Assembly (NCBI GenBank): GCA_030789695.1
Contig: CM061141.1
Span: 276,465,871 to 276,529,870 of the forward strand
Origin: Scilla litardierei
Taxonomy: Eukaryota > Streptophyta > Magnoliopsida > Asparagales > Asparagaceae
DNA: 64,000 nucleotides
Direction: 5' to 3'
How positions within the stretch are numbered: the first letter of the stretch is position 1; each line of letters opens with the position of its first letter. A program made the position numbers and the translations under genes. Positions 32,932-44,645 of the stretch are shown here, piece after piece. The notes beneath the pieces were generated by a model. That model did no database searches and had not been told where the DNA came from. It worked only from the letters and a program-made list of their open reading frames with translations.

Positions 32932-32959
32932 ACTCCCTATTTGGTAGTCGACTCCCACC
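32932..32959. repeat. Internal GTCGAC word pair upstream of the Copia-3 accessory ORF
   Basis: Two copies of GGTAGTCGACTCCC, seven bases apart, lie about 390 bp upstream (minus sense) of the accessory ATG at 32543. About 100 bp closer to the ORF is CCCAATAAGAG (about 32826-32836, minus), resembling the mutated LTR TATA region CCCAATAAATAAAG. The wider interval 32544-33270 holds no other coding sequence. Confidence 0.6.
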
Positions 32960-33270
32960 TGGGTATGAGAAAATTTATCATCCCAAGGAGATCCAATTTT
33001 ACTAGTTGAGTGATTTGCCAAAATTTTGAAAGGTGAGTTATATGAACACTAAAAACATACATATATGAAGCCATTAAAAATCATAATAATAATTTTAAAC
33101 ACTTATATAATTCTTACACACTTCCGAATCGATGAAATTTTGACGTTTTTCTGCAATGTGCTGATTTTTGTTCCAAGTATTGAACAGATGTATTTTTCCT
33201 TCCTCCTTCGTTTAGAGTACCTGAAAATATTTAAACATTGTGGTACTCTCTTATTCTTGAGTCCAAAGGA

Positions 33271-34950
33271 TTAGTTTACAGGAAGCCAAACCCAATATGG
33301 TTTAGCTCCTTCAAGAGAAACATATTTATAGTTCTTATTCAAATGAATACTTTGAATAAAATAAATTGCGTACCTTTGTTTCTTTTGATAGTCCTCATGC
33401 TTGGGAATCCATATGCTTAAGAATTTAGCGTTAGCATGATGCATCCTAGTATGCTTGTTGTCTTTCTTAGCATGAGTGGAGTTATACCCAAGTACAGTCT
33501 TACTAGATGATGCTTTCTGACTATCAATCAAGCTATCTAGTTTTCCTTTTCCTTTATTAAAATTTTTAACAATCTTCATAGTGGAGTCATATTTATATTT
33601 AATAGACACTAGAAGATTATCTAAGCCCTCTATCTTTTTATTTATGGAATCAATATTCTTTTCAAGCAATTCATTTTTCTCCTTCAAAACTACATTCTCT
33701 TTGATTAAATCTTCTTTATCTTTTGTATTTTTCTTAAAAAATTTAAGAGTTCTTCTATGCTCTCTAATGAGTTTGTCATGAAGATCACAAAGATCTTTAT
33801 ATGCACCCCTATAGTACATATCTTCATCATCACTAGATAAAATGTCATCTTCGCTAAATGATGAGTGATTGGTTGAGTTCACCTGAGAGGATGTGGAAGC
33901 CATAAAACACATATGAGCTGACTCTCTTTAATCTCCTTTGTCGTCGAATGAGGATGATGATTCGTTGGAGCTTGAGTCATCACTTTGGTCAAAGGATGCA
34001 TAGGCCTCCTTTCTCTGTCGTCGGAACTTGTTTCTTCTATTGCTCTTTTTCTCATTGTTATCTCTGCTTGTGCCTCAATCTTTGTTGTCTCTATTGTTCT
34101 TCTCTAGTCGATTGTCTCTTTTCACGTGTCATGGTTTGTTACATCCAAAACAGATAATGTTGTTAGTAGAACGAAAAGACCATTTACCATATTCACTTGA
34201 CATGAAGTCTTTAAAATTCTTCGATATAAATGCAATAATGTTCTTCTCTCTAAGTGTAATCGTACTCTTCTTCGTTGACATTAAATACTAGGTTCTTTTC
34301 TTTTGTTTTTCTTTAGCCTTCTTTTCTTCTTCGAGTTCAATCTCATATGCCATAAGGTTTCCCATCAACTCTTCAAGAGTGATGTCATTTATGTTATGAG
34401 CCTCTCGAATGGCTGTCGTCTTTCCTTTCCATTCGTGTCTGAGCGATCTCAAGATCTTCATTACCTGATCATACTCAGATACCTTTTTCCCTAACCATGT
34501 AAGCTTATTGGTGATATTAGTGAAGTGAATATTCAGATCAATGATAAATTCGCTTTCTTCCATTTTAAAATTTTAAAATTTTAAATTAAGCAGATTAATG
34601 TGTGACTATTTTACCTTCGATGTTCCCACATAACTTACCTCAAGTGTGTGCCAGATCTGATGAGCAGTCACACACTGAGAGATTCGGTTGAATTTGGGTC
34701 CGATTACATCACAGAACAAAGAGTTCATCGCTTTAGCATTTAGGTTGCCTGCTTTCTTCTCCTCTGGAGACCATTTCTCCATCTCGGTGATCGGCATTGT
34801 ATATTTGTTCTTCATGATTGTCCAAACGTCTATGTCAACTGACTGGAGATGGATCATCATACGGATCTTCTAGTTGGCATAGTTCGTGCCGTCAAAGAGA
34901 GGTGGTCGAAGAGTGTTAATTCCTTCATTGTGGAAAGAAGTTGATGCCAT
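33271..34950 (-). pseudogene. gag: Copia-3 gag
   Basis: The ATG at 34950 (MASTSFHNEGINTLRPPLFD) precedes the UBN2 gag domain (NAKAMNSLFCDVI, LRSLRHEWKGKTTAIREA). Stops occur at the Trp after TNYAN, after TSKVK and between later parts. The zinc knuckle reads CFGCNKP, stop, HVKRDN (about 34109-34160), so its Gly codon is a stop and the last Cys is Asn. A 213-residue frame follows (33912-33271) with an acidic segment, a long coiled coil (residues about 55-120) and the usual end KPYWVWLP. Nothing resembling protease follows. Confidence 0.85.
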
Positions 34951-34962
34951 CGCTTAAACTTG

Positions 34963-34975
34963 TTGTGATACCAAG
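34963..34975 (-). other. Primer-binding site of Copia-3 (mutated)
   Basis: Minus CTTGGTATCACAACA abuts the 5' LTR; the canonical form is TTGGTATCAGAGC. Confidence 0.75.
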
Positions 34976-36768
34976 TGTTGGATCTTGTGGATGGAAAACA
35001 ACACTAGAAGGGGGTTTAATAGTGTTGTATGAATAAAATTTTTTTGCAAATGAACTACATAAAGAATAACTTCCCTTCCAATGTTGCCTATGGAACCAAG
35101 TAGAGTGGTCTACGTTGGTCCTTAATCAACACGATGATCTCCAAATAAAGATGAGATGATATACCAACAATGAAGATCAAAAGAGTAACAATAATAAAAT
35201 GGATCTCACTGCAGAATGAAATATAGACTTGCGATAACAAAGTTAATAAGGAAGAATAGATTAACAAGTGATTGCAAATGACATATACTTAAACAATAAA
35301 CAAGTTTGCATAAAGTAAATGACAAGAGACAATCACAGAAAATTCACACTGAGAGACAATAGATTTTATCCTAGTTTCCCACCTAGGTATATGCAGTCAC
35401 CGATTGTCACAGATTGAGATTAAATCCAATATAACCTTACCAATACAATTACCTAGCTTCACTTGCTAGGATTTCCAATGACCTAGCTCCACAACTAGGA
35501 TTTCCAACCACCTAGACTCAACTAGGATTTACAACACCACCACATATGCTTAGATAAGATTTCCAACACCCTTATCTCCGAGGGACTCAAAGTAAGATCA
35601 GATCCAATAACCACAATGAATTGGTGGAGATTGGTATTTACACCCAATAATTCTATAGCCAAGAAGAATGTGCAATTGTGCTCTAAGTGGCTAAAGAATT
35701 ATAAATCTTCTTTGATCACACAAAGAATATTAGTTGATTCAATGTGTTTAAGAAAGTTTGTTGCTTTAAAGTACTTTTAAGAATATTCAAAAATTAAGTA
35801 AGAAGGATGTGAAAAACAACTTGTAATAGCCAAATAAAATGTTCTTAAAACAAGATAGAAAAATGAGCAGGAGAATAAGATCAGAAATTAAAAGTTGTTG
35901 GCTATGAAAAACTTGAGAGAAATGATAAATTAAAGAGCTTGAATACTTATGAGAATTTTAAATTTTGCTCAAGAATATTTGGTATTGAAAAGGGTCTCAA
36001 TGGCTCTCTATTTATAGGGATAAAAATGAATTCAAAACATTTCAAAAACGATTGACTTTTGCCCCAAAAACGGCTACAAAGCAGATTCGATGAATCTGGC
36101 CATCGATAGTTGGTAGTCGACTCCCAAACTTGGTAGTCGACTCCCAGAGCAATTTCTAAGAAAATCTGCCACACCTGGTAGTCGACTCCCAGAGCATTTT
36201 TCTGAGAAAGTCTGCTAATGAGTGGTAGTCAACTCCTGGATGTTGGTATTTGACTCCTTCTTGATAAGTCTTTTTCTCAAGAAGTTTTGATCTCATATCA
36301 TTGAAAATAAGTTTATATAATAATACCATAAAATTAAAACTATTTTCAAAATCTTTTTGTGTGTGTGTGCATAGTCTTTCTTGGCTTTGACATAATCCTA
36401 AGAAGAATGAAAAAAACTCACAAACTAGTCACTATGAAGAACTTGAAGCCATGGATGAGCATAAGCTTGTTGCATAGGCTTCACTTGAATTTGAGCTCCT
36501 CTTTAGCTTGAGCTTGAGCATAGTCTTTGAGCTTCATCTTTGAGCTCCTCTTTTTCTTAAATTAAATCTTCAGAATGTAGATGTTGAATGTGAGCTCAAT
36601 CCTTCTTCATCTTCTACGTGTGTAGTTATAGCTCTTCTTCTCGGAATATGCTTCGAGCTTTGATTAGTTTTTTACACAACCTACACACTTAAGCAATATA
36701 ATTAGTATAAAACAACATTTGGTGTGATTATCATCAAAACCACATGAGGTGGGACTAGTTTCCCAACC
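34976..36768 (-). repeat. 5' LTR of Copia-3 (1793 bp)
   Basis: + sense TGTTGGATCTTGTGG to TTTCCCAACC (terminal A changed to C). TATA box TATAAATA at 36009-36016 (minus). GTCGAC words at 36110-36257 lie about 95-240 bp upstream of it. Confidence 0.9.
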
Positions 36769-36773
36769 TCACG

Positions 36774-37568
36774 GTATCGTGCTCAATTGGAGGCACCCCG
36801 ATTAAGAGAGCATTGGTGGATTAGGGTGGCGAGTATTAGCCTAATGATACTTTCTACATTCAGGATGCTAACCAATATGGAATTGGAACCCACATCTATG
36901 AGCATTCAGTTGGCGGATCAATCCGTTACCTACCCCGTAGGTATTGCTAGAGATGTCAATTTTCAAATACCGGGAGGGATCAATGTGCTAGTGGATTTCA
37001 TCATTATGGACATGTCTGAAGAAGGAAGCTTACATTTGATTCTAGGTCGTCCTTTTATGGCTACAGCCGGAGTCCTTATCGATGTTCGACAGGGGACACT
37101 TTCAAGGAATGTTGACGCTATCGAAGTGGAGTTCCGCTTGCACAAGCCAATGAGAGACTGCTCCCCCAATGACAATGTGAGTTACTTGGAGCTCCTGGAG
37201 GAGGAAGTCGTTGATGATTTTACCAATGAGTAGGTCTTGAAAGATCCTATAAGGTAAGACATGGATGATGATAGTGACACCGTAAATAATAGGGCGTTGG
37301 CTGCTTATTTAAAGATCTTGGATGAAGAGCCGCTCGATGCATCGCATTCCCAACAATATCCGGAAGCTAGAGATGATAACGACCCCATGTCGTCAAGATC
37401 AGTAAACACATCAATGAGACATCTTTGAAGCACCAATTGAACACAGACACGGATGATGAGACCGATGAAGGTTTGCCGGAAACCATAGGCCAACTTCCAC
37501 CTTACGTCCTAATTGGGAAGCACGACGAGCACATTTCCTTTGTGCCGAACATCTTGAAGCGTCAATGA
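36774..37568 (+). pseudogene. Athila-A protease, with pol-less C-terminal tail
   Basis: After the Copia-3 insertion the frame resumes near GTATCGTGCTC. The protease core reads MSIQLADQSVTYPVGIARDV, VDFIIMDMSEEGSLHLILGR and PFMATAGVLIDVRQGTLS. After NVSYLELLEEE the frame does not enter RT. It runs about 110 codons through an acidic tail (stops after FTNE and IR, some frameshift) to IGKHDEHISFVPNILKRQ and TGA at 37566-37568. The same tail ends Athila-B (GKHDGHSSYAPNIIDRL), so RT-integrase loss is a shared, inherited state. Confidence 0.78.
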
Positions 37569-37602
37569 AACTCAAAAGGGGTCGAGCTTAAGACCTTAAA
37601 TA

Positions 37603-37627
37603 AGCGCTTCTTGGGAGGCAACCCGAG
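37603..37627 (+). other. Conserved post-pol sequence of Athila
   Basis: AGCGCTTCTTGGGAGGCAAC occurs after the coding region, as in Athila-B (44620-44640) and Athila-G (58819-58845, minus). It marks where pol ends in complete Athila elements. Confidence 0.75.
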
Positions 37628-38627
37628 CTCTTTCTTTTAAATTTCATTTCCTTCTTTATTTCATTTATTCAAAAATTGACATAAAAACGATTAAACATAA
37701 TTAAAAATTTTAAAATGACAAAATATAAAAATTTCTGAAGTATTGAATTCTATGCAAGTTATCCATGAAGGGATGAGCCAAAACGATGAAGAGATGAAGG
37801 AAACCTCAATAGGAGAGGAGAAGAGTAGCAACTCCAGCTGGGAGTGAATACGTATGCAACTCGGACCGAGTAGCCAGTCGGTAAGAACAAGGCCAAATCA
37901 GCCCCATGCCTCTATTGCAACTCGGACTAAGTGAACATGTTACTCGGTCCGAGTGCTAGTGTGATCGAAACACTCAAATTTCACCCCATGTTTCTTTTTC
38001 GAGTAGCCTAGCTTACTCGGACCGAGTAGCCTAGCTTACTCGGACTGAGTAGCCTAGCTTACTCGAACCGAGTGACCAGTTAAAGAAAGGGGGCCCAGAA
38101 AAAAGTCTATGCGACTCGGGACGGTTTGCTTTAGCTCGACCCGAGTTCCTTATTTTACCACAAGCCCCCTCTCATCTTCCGCCGCCGTCTCATCTTCGAC
38201 CCCTCTCTCATCTTCCGTCGATCTCTCATCCCCCTCCACCTCAAATCACCAACGACATCTTCCCACATCGATGGAAACCCTCCCTCCCTCCCTCTCTCTC
38301 TCCCCTCTCCCTCTCTCCCCCAATCCCCAGTTTTTTTTAAATTTTAGCCCTAATCTTGATTTATTTTGAAAATTTTCGACTCATCCCTTGATTTCTTTGT
38401 GTTGTACAAGTTAATCGAAATTTGGGAGACATTGATTTGGGCTTGGAGTTTGATTTCAACCAAGCTTGGGGGAGAATATGCTTTTTAGGCATCGCACGAA
38501 TCCATCACTTTCCGAAAGATCGCTCCGCTTCACGAAATAATTCGGTACATTCGCTCCTTTACTCGAGTGTATTATTTTCACGGATTTTAATTCGTGTTTT
38601 CACGTTCATTCACATCATTTTTTAGCT
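37628..38627 (+). promoter_or_regulatory. Putative internal promoter and leader of Athila-A ORF-1
   Basis: A 1-kb non-coding stretch. It contains the CTCGG..CCGAG palindromic word array at 37857-38148, then a CT-rich stretch (38277-38325, CCCTCCCTCTCTCTC-type) of the kind common around plant transcription starts, then the ORF-1 ATG at 38628. The array uses the same word as the Athila-A LTR. A clear TATA box is not seen (CCTTATTTTACC near 38146 is the best match). Confidence 0.5.
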
Positions 38628-39909
38628 ATGTCGCCTAAAACAGGGGATCGAAAACTCCCGATTAAGAGGCGAAGGACCGGCGATCCGGTGCTTTTTCCTC
38701 TAAGCCGACACGTGCACGTACACCATCTCCACCCCCACTTAATCCCCTACCCCACCCCCACCCCCTCAGGGTGCTTTGAAGACCTATGACATCATGTTTA
38801 AGGATGACACACATCGTCATAAGTTTAAGGACATATCCAAGCATCCTATCATCCCTATGAAGTTTACCGATATCTCTACCCTCGAGAGTTTAGGGTTCAT
38901 TGAGGGTATGTGTAGGCTTTACCAAGCTATAAGTAGGGAGGAATTCTTGTCAGTGAAGGCCAACACTTACATTCGCCTCACCCAAGAGGTGTTGAGTTCT
39001 ATTTTTAGAACTCCACAGGGTATCTCATTCCAGCTCATGGATCATGACATAGAGGTGACCTACGACATGCTCCGAGCCTTCTTTAGCTGGCCTCCCATCC
39101 CCAATCCTGATCTAGCCTATGCACCAGACACGGATACATCTTCTTTTCATGTTGATCCATATGCACCAGACACGGATACATCTTCTTTTCATGTTGATCG
39201 CTTCTGGCCGTAAATCACAGGTCTACCCCATTTCAACCACAACCGATCAAAATCATCATTTATCATACATCCGTGTGTCCGCTACGCTTAGTGCCATTTA
39301 GCTACGACCTTATTTTGTAGGCCTGAGCCTGGCACCATCTCCACCATTGAGTTAATTCACATGAAGGGGATGACCTGGCACATCAGACTTTATGATAACG
39401 GCACCCACCACCCTAACTTCCTTTCTAACACAGCCAGTTGGTTGTGTGACCGCCTACTATACACAACCTCCTCTTCGAAGGAGATATGTTGTGGCAGTTT
39501 CTTCACTCTTCTTGCCCACATGCTAGGATTAGATCTTCCAGCTGATCTTGCATTGGTACCTGGGTCCACTACTTTGACGACAGACATGCTTTCACGGATG
39601 TCCATTATTATCCACACGGTCGCTGACACTGGATCTATCTTGTGGGTCCCAACCATATCAAGCACATGATCCTGTCGAGCTCTAATAGGACACTTATCGA
39701 GGTGGTTCATATGGATTGGATTCTTCTGGATGAGCCTATTTCGGCCATTCGTGATCTTAAGCCTGAAAGAGAGGCTGTTACGGAGGATGGAGAGTACGAT
39801 AGTGACTGTGAGAGTGGCGATGAGGGAGAGCTCATAGAGCCTATAGAGTCCTGCATCACCACCGCTTCTGTTTCAACTGTGGGTATGTCTATGCCCGTAG
39901 CGAGTGATA
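38628..39909 (+). pseudogene. Athila-A accessory ORF-1 (ATHILA ORF-1 family)
   Basis: The ATG at 38628 (MSPKTGDRKLPIKRRRTG) starts a basic, nuclear-targeting-like N-terminus, then a frameshift before the core. The core from 38776 reads KTYDIMFKDDTHRHKFKDIS, LESLGFIEGMCRLYQAISRE and ISFQLMDHDIEVTYDMLRAF, matching the plant ATHILA ORF-1 family (PF03078). A 42-bp tandem duplication (39118-39201) repeats YAPDTDTSSFHVD. The continuing frames carry IHMKGMTWHIRLYDNG and EICCGSFFTLLAHMLGLDLP. Further stops follow. Athila-B cuts it at 39910. Role in the family is unproven (env-like position). Confidence 0.78.
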
Positions 39910-41759
39910 TGTCCATATTTTACATGTTTTATGACATAATTTCATGTCATATTCGCATCCAAACTTCATATTTTCACATATTATTGCGCTTCAAACGCCA
40001 TATTCGAGTTTTGTATAGCTTTACGGATTTTTATCAGTTTTGGAGCAAATTGGAGCTATTTTGGGACATAGACACATCCGACATGTCCGAGACGTCATTG
40101 GCAAGGCTCCATGGGAGTTTGCCGAGGTATGGAACAATGTTGGAGGAGAAGAGGAGAAGAGAGCAAGAGAAGGATTCAGCCCAGTTCAGTTTCGCAAGTG
40201 ACTCGACTGAGTACCATCAGCTACTCGGCCGAGCTGACATGCAGAGATCACACATGAAACGGCCTCACCCTACTCGACCGAGCAGACAGTCGACTTGACC
40301 CGAGTCGTACCAAACCGAGTGATGATTTTGAGCTTTTCTCCATGGCACTCCAGCTCGATCGAGCAGCTCACCTACTCGTCCGAGTTGTCAAGAAACAGAG
40401 CATCATTTTGGAGGAAGTTCTGATCTACTATAGCTCGCCCGAGTAGGGGGCTACTCGACCGAGTAGCCCGTATCAGCCAAAAGCAGAAGCAGTAGCAAGC
40501 AGAGCATGTAGCCAACTCGACCGAGCAGGTTCCGCTACTCGGTTGAGTAGTGCGACGCGACCAACTTAGTTGGTGGGCCCAGGTGCCCAGATTTTCTGAG
40601 ATTTTTTGGGATTTCTACCCTATGTATTTAAACACGTTTTAGCATTATTTTCAAAGGAGAACTTTAGAGACTCTTTTAGTTTTAGTTTTAATTAGGTTTT
40701 GGAGATCTAGAGAGTTTTGTGCCGTCGCTAATTTTGTGAAGATGAAGCTTGGATTTTTATTGTTCTATTACACAAGGAATCTTAATTTCTTAATTCTATT
40801 TGGATTGCTATTGCTCCATGACGTGTTGGTAACGATTCTCTGAACTTTCTATTGATTTTGATGTTTCCTATTGCCATGTTGAATTCCATTCCATCCATTG
40901 AATCTTTATTGATATTTCTATGATGATGAGTAGTTCCATCTAGGGCTAATGGATTAGCACATGGATCTTAGGATTTAGCTGCAAAGTCAGGATTTTAGGT
41001 TGCGTTGGTATAAAAGGGGCGTATTTTGGTCGATCTTTTAAAGTTTGTAGGAAAAATCGTCCTAAGATCGTGCCCACGGTCGATGGAATCGATTGGCTTA
41101 AGGAGTATCCTATAAACTTAATTAGGGAGTTAGTGGATTCAATTAGGACTCGGGACCATGCCTGGCTCGTGCCTTGATGGGATCCATCGACGAACTATAT
41201 TACTAGTTGACGGATACCGCCATTACGTCAATGAGAGCCACCAAAATACATCGAAGCTCTAATCCACGAGAGTGGCGTGAGCGGAGATCATTCTGTCCAC
41301 GAGAGTGGCATGAATATTGTCGATTCTTAATGCATGTATCGTGTGTGCCTGTCGCGAGAGCGGGGTTAATGCGATACGTTAGATTCATGGTGCTTAGAGC
41401 CATGAATTTCACATCTTAGATGCGACAATCCCTAATAAAGACAATGCAACGTAAGAGTCTAAACCAAGCATCGACATCCAACGATCCTAGTGGCAAGTCC
41501 TAAAGCCCTAGTCTTTATTAATTGTTCACAATTCTAAACAAACAATCTGTTAAAACCGACTGCTACCTAAATTCCGAGATTTGAAAATAGCCCAAGACAA
41601 TAACATCTCTACCTTCCCTATGGTATCGATATCTTTTATACTAATACTTGACACCGTACACTTGCGTAAAGTGCCAGGAATTCTCATTTGGGATACATCT
41701 AGCCCTTGGCATTCATGCCATTGCTAGGTGGCTTCTAGATGTAAGTTTCGGGAGCATCA
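39910..41759 (+). repeat. 5' LTR of Athila-B (1850 bp)
   Basis: TGTCCATATTTTACATG to GGGAGCATCA. The start may be five bases earlier (TGATATGTCC). Palindromic CTCGACCGAG words fill 40199-40550 and a TATA-like TATTTAAA lies at 40625-40632. The first 750 bp closely match 49876-50622. Confidence 0.88.
40199..40550. repeat. CTCGACCGAG palindromic word array, Athila-B 5' LTR
   Basis: About ten words such as ACTCGACCGAGCAG, CTACTCGGCCGAGC and ACTCGTCCGAGT, mostly in facing pairs, end 75 bp upstream of the TATA-like box. Confidence 0.85.
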
Positions 41760-41765
41760 AGTTTT

Positions 41766-41783
41766 TGGCGCCGTTGCCGGGGA
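41766..41783 (+). other. Primer-binding site of Athila-B
   Basis: Perfect TGGCGCCGTTGCCGGGGA, diagnostic of Athila. Confidence 0.93.
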
Positions 41784-41915
41784 AGGTAACCGTGTTACTT
41801 GGATTATTTTTCTATTAACGAATTTGTTAGCAAATCATACCATCCCTTACCTTTCTGCTTTTTTATTCTTTTATTTCTTTGCTACTGACTGTACTTTTCT
41901 GAGTTCTTGTTGTGC

Positions 41916-44584
41916 ATGAACACTCGCCTTGGGAGTCTTGACAAAGAATTAGTATTTGACCCCGAGACCCAAAGGACCGCAAGTAGGCTCAGAGCAGAGA
42001 AAAGGAGTTAGACTACTATAGATCCAATAGCAGAGGGTAATATTTCCCCTCTACATAAAGGGTCCATCCGGGACTATATAAAGCCAAATTTTACTGGTTC
42101 TTCTTCTGTCTTGAGGCCGTAGCTGGCGATAAGAAGCTTTGAGCTAAAGAATGGGTTGATAAATTTGATGCAGCAGGACCCCTTTCACAGGCACCCACAT
42201 GAAAACCTAAATCACCATATAGATACATTCTTGGCGAAATGCGACACATTCCATGCCAACGAACGTGAGTGAAGATGCTATCAAGCTCAGACTATTCCCA
42301 TTCACTCTGAGGGACAATGACTCCTATTGGTTGTGAGCACATCCTTCTAATACCTTCACACCGTAGGAGCAGTTGGCTATGTCCTTTGTGAACAAGTTCT
42401 ATCCACCGTCAAAGACGGTGAGGATTCGAGGAGCGATCTCAAATTTTAAGCAACTCCCACAAGAGTCATTGTATGATGCTTAGCAAAGATTTAAAGACCT
42501 GCAGTATCAATGCCCACACCATATAGTCCAGAAGTGGGATCTTGTTCATAGCTTCTATGATGGGCTCCAACCAAGTACAAAGATGATTATCGACGCCTCT
42601 GCTCAAGGCACTCTCTTGGACAAGCCATCCGATGAAGCTCTATCTTTGCTGGAGCAAATGGCCGCAAATAATCAGCAGTGGGTCAACGAACGCTCATCTA
42701 CTAGAGGCCCCGAGATAAAAATCGCTACCCATCTTGATAGTCATATTAAAACTCTGTGCAAACAGGTAGCAATGATTGATTATAGGTTGGACGCTATTCC
42801 AACCACTTCTAGAGCTCCAGCTTATCCCACACATGAAGACTCTACAGAGCAAGGCTATGCTCCTAATGAAGGACCATATGATGGAGCAGACATGCAAGCT
42901 GAGAAGGTACACTTTGTAGCTAGAGAGAGAAGGAATCAGTGGCAACATCCGGCGGCGAGAAATCATCCAAGATTTTCTTATGATAACCACAATGGAGGAT
43001 TGCAACCTCCTCGGCAACAGAGACCTCCACCACCTCCTCCTCAGCAACAAGGGCCGCCTCCAAAAAAACAACAGTATGGGTTTAGGCCATCTATGCCTTA
43101 CAGACCGTCGGGATACTATAACCACCCATTACAACAACAATATGCACTGACAGACCCAAAACCTAATCTCGAGGCAACTGTGGACACTTTCATGAGTGGG
43201 CAAGCCAAGGTAAATGCAGAGAATTCCACTCATTTCAAGTCTATCAACGACTCCATTGATGAGCTCAAAGGTCAAATGTTCCAATTTATGAAGATGCAAG
43301 GGAGATTGCCTTCTCAGCTGGAGCCAATGCTAGGGCCCAAGCGAATGCAGTGGTCGCAGTTACCACAAGAGAAGGAAAGACTACCGACATTTTCATGGTG
43401 CCGGTTTCTAGCAATGTGATCCGAAGGTCGTCTACTCAAGTTCAAGATGAAGACATTTCTGTTGAAAAGGACATGTAAAAAGCTACAGAGGATTCCAAGG
43501 TTATTGAAGAGAGGGAGGCTTCGCCTTCTACCTTTCCTACTATCATTACGGCACCGGCGGATACTACCATTACTTCCAACAAATCTATTCCAAAGGATGC
43601 CGCCAGAGACAAGGCAAGTCGATCTTCACCTCCATATCCTCAAAGGTTGGCACTAGCGAACATGGAGAAGAAATATGCCAAGTTCTCCGAGCTCCTCAAA
43701 TGTATCCAATTGAATATCCCCTTTATGGACGTTATCACTGAAATCCCTACATACGCTATGTTCTTGAAAGATCTTATTACGGGAAAGCGTAAACAAGAAG
43801 AGGTTAAGCTCTTGGATAATTTCATCTCAGTCATTAAGAACCATCTACCGAAGAATTTATCCGATCCTGGGAGTTTCACGGTGCCATGCTCCGTTGAAGG
43901 CACCCCTATTAGTAGACCATTGATTGACTTGGGAGGGAGCATTAGTTTGATGACGCTCACTATCTTTAGGAGACTAAATACCAGAACGAAACTTGAGCCT
44001 ACCGATATGAGCATTCAATTGGCGGATCACTCTATTACTTATCCGGTTGGCATCGCACGCGACATCTTCCTGTAATTACTGCCTGGGCTATGCGTGTTGG
44101 AAGATTTTGTGATTATGGACATGTCGAAGAAAGGTAGTTTGCAGATCATATTAGGGCGTCCATTCATCGTGACGACGACGTCCGTGAGGGGACGTTATCT
44201 TTGAACGTGGGAAATATTGATGTCCAATTTCGCTTGCAAATGCCTATGAAGGAACGCCCACCACCTGAAGATGCTAATTACCTTGATCTCCTGGAGGACG
44301 AAGATACTTATGAACATACTATGGAGAAGATTTCCAAATATCCAATGAACATGTGATTGGACGACGAAGGCGACGTCGTATACAATAAGGCGGTGGTCGC
44401 CTACCTATGAGTCCTTGACGAAGAGTCCCCTGGACATACACTTGCATCATCAAGAACTGAGGCTACTATCTTCTTGGCTACTGAGGGCTGACATGGAGAG
44501 GTTCACCAGCTTCCACCACATGGGATTATTGGAAAGCACGATGGGCATAGTTCATATGCGCCCAATATCATTGATCGTCTTTGA
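41916..44584 (+). pseudogene. gag: Athila-B gag-protease with pol-less tail
   Basis: ATG at 41916 (MNTRLGSLDKELVFDPE). The first 650 bp hold several stops. From 42583 to 43419 a long gag frame is open (SDEALSLLEQMAANNQQW, then a Pro/Gln-rich linker). Protease (43647-44075) reads MEKKYAKFSELLKCIQLNIP, PKNLSDPGSFTVPCSVEG, LIDLGGSISLMTLTIFRRL (catalytic DLGGS, where DxG is usual) and MSIQLADHSITYPVGIARD. It continues IILGRPF, then YLDLLEDED and a tail ending GKHDGHSSYAPNIIDRL and TGA at 44582-44584. RT and integrase are missing exactly as in Athila-A. Confidence 0.85.
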
Positions 44585-44645
44585 AAATCTTGAGGGGGTC
44601 GAGCTTACGACTTAAAACAAGCGCTTATTGGGAGGCAACCTGATT

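Larger units (their letters stand above)
27642..36768 (-). mobile_element. Copia-3: gag plus accessory ORF, no pol (TR-GAG-like)
   Basis: Flanked by TCACG at 27637-27641 and 36769-36773. LTRs are 34976-36768 (5', 1793 bp) and 27642-30880 (3', enlarged by a nested insert of 1420 bp). A polypurine tract AAAAGGGGGAGTG (30881-30893, minus sense) and a primer site (34963-34975, mutated) are present. The 4.1-kb interior holds gag (33271-34950) and one more ORF (31371-32543) but no protease, integrase or RT. The LTRs differ by roughly 10% in the first 170 bp, so it is old. Confidence 0.9.
23643..39909 (+). mobile_element. Athila-A: pol-less Athila element, interrupted twice
   Basis: Order: 5' LTR (23643-25351), primer site (25358-25375), gag-protease (25499-27641, continuing 36774-37568), conserved post-pol sequence (37603-37627), palindromic array (37857-38148), accessory ORF-1 (38628-39909). 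Copia-3 (TCACG duplication) splits the protease. Athila-B splits ORF-1, so the 3' end lies right of the window. RT, RNase H and integrase are absent between protease and the post-pol sequence. Confidence 0.85.
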
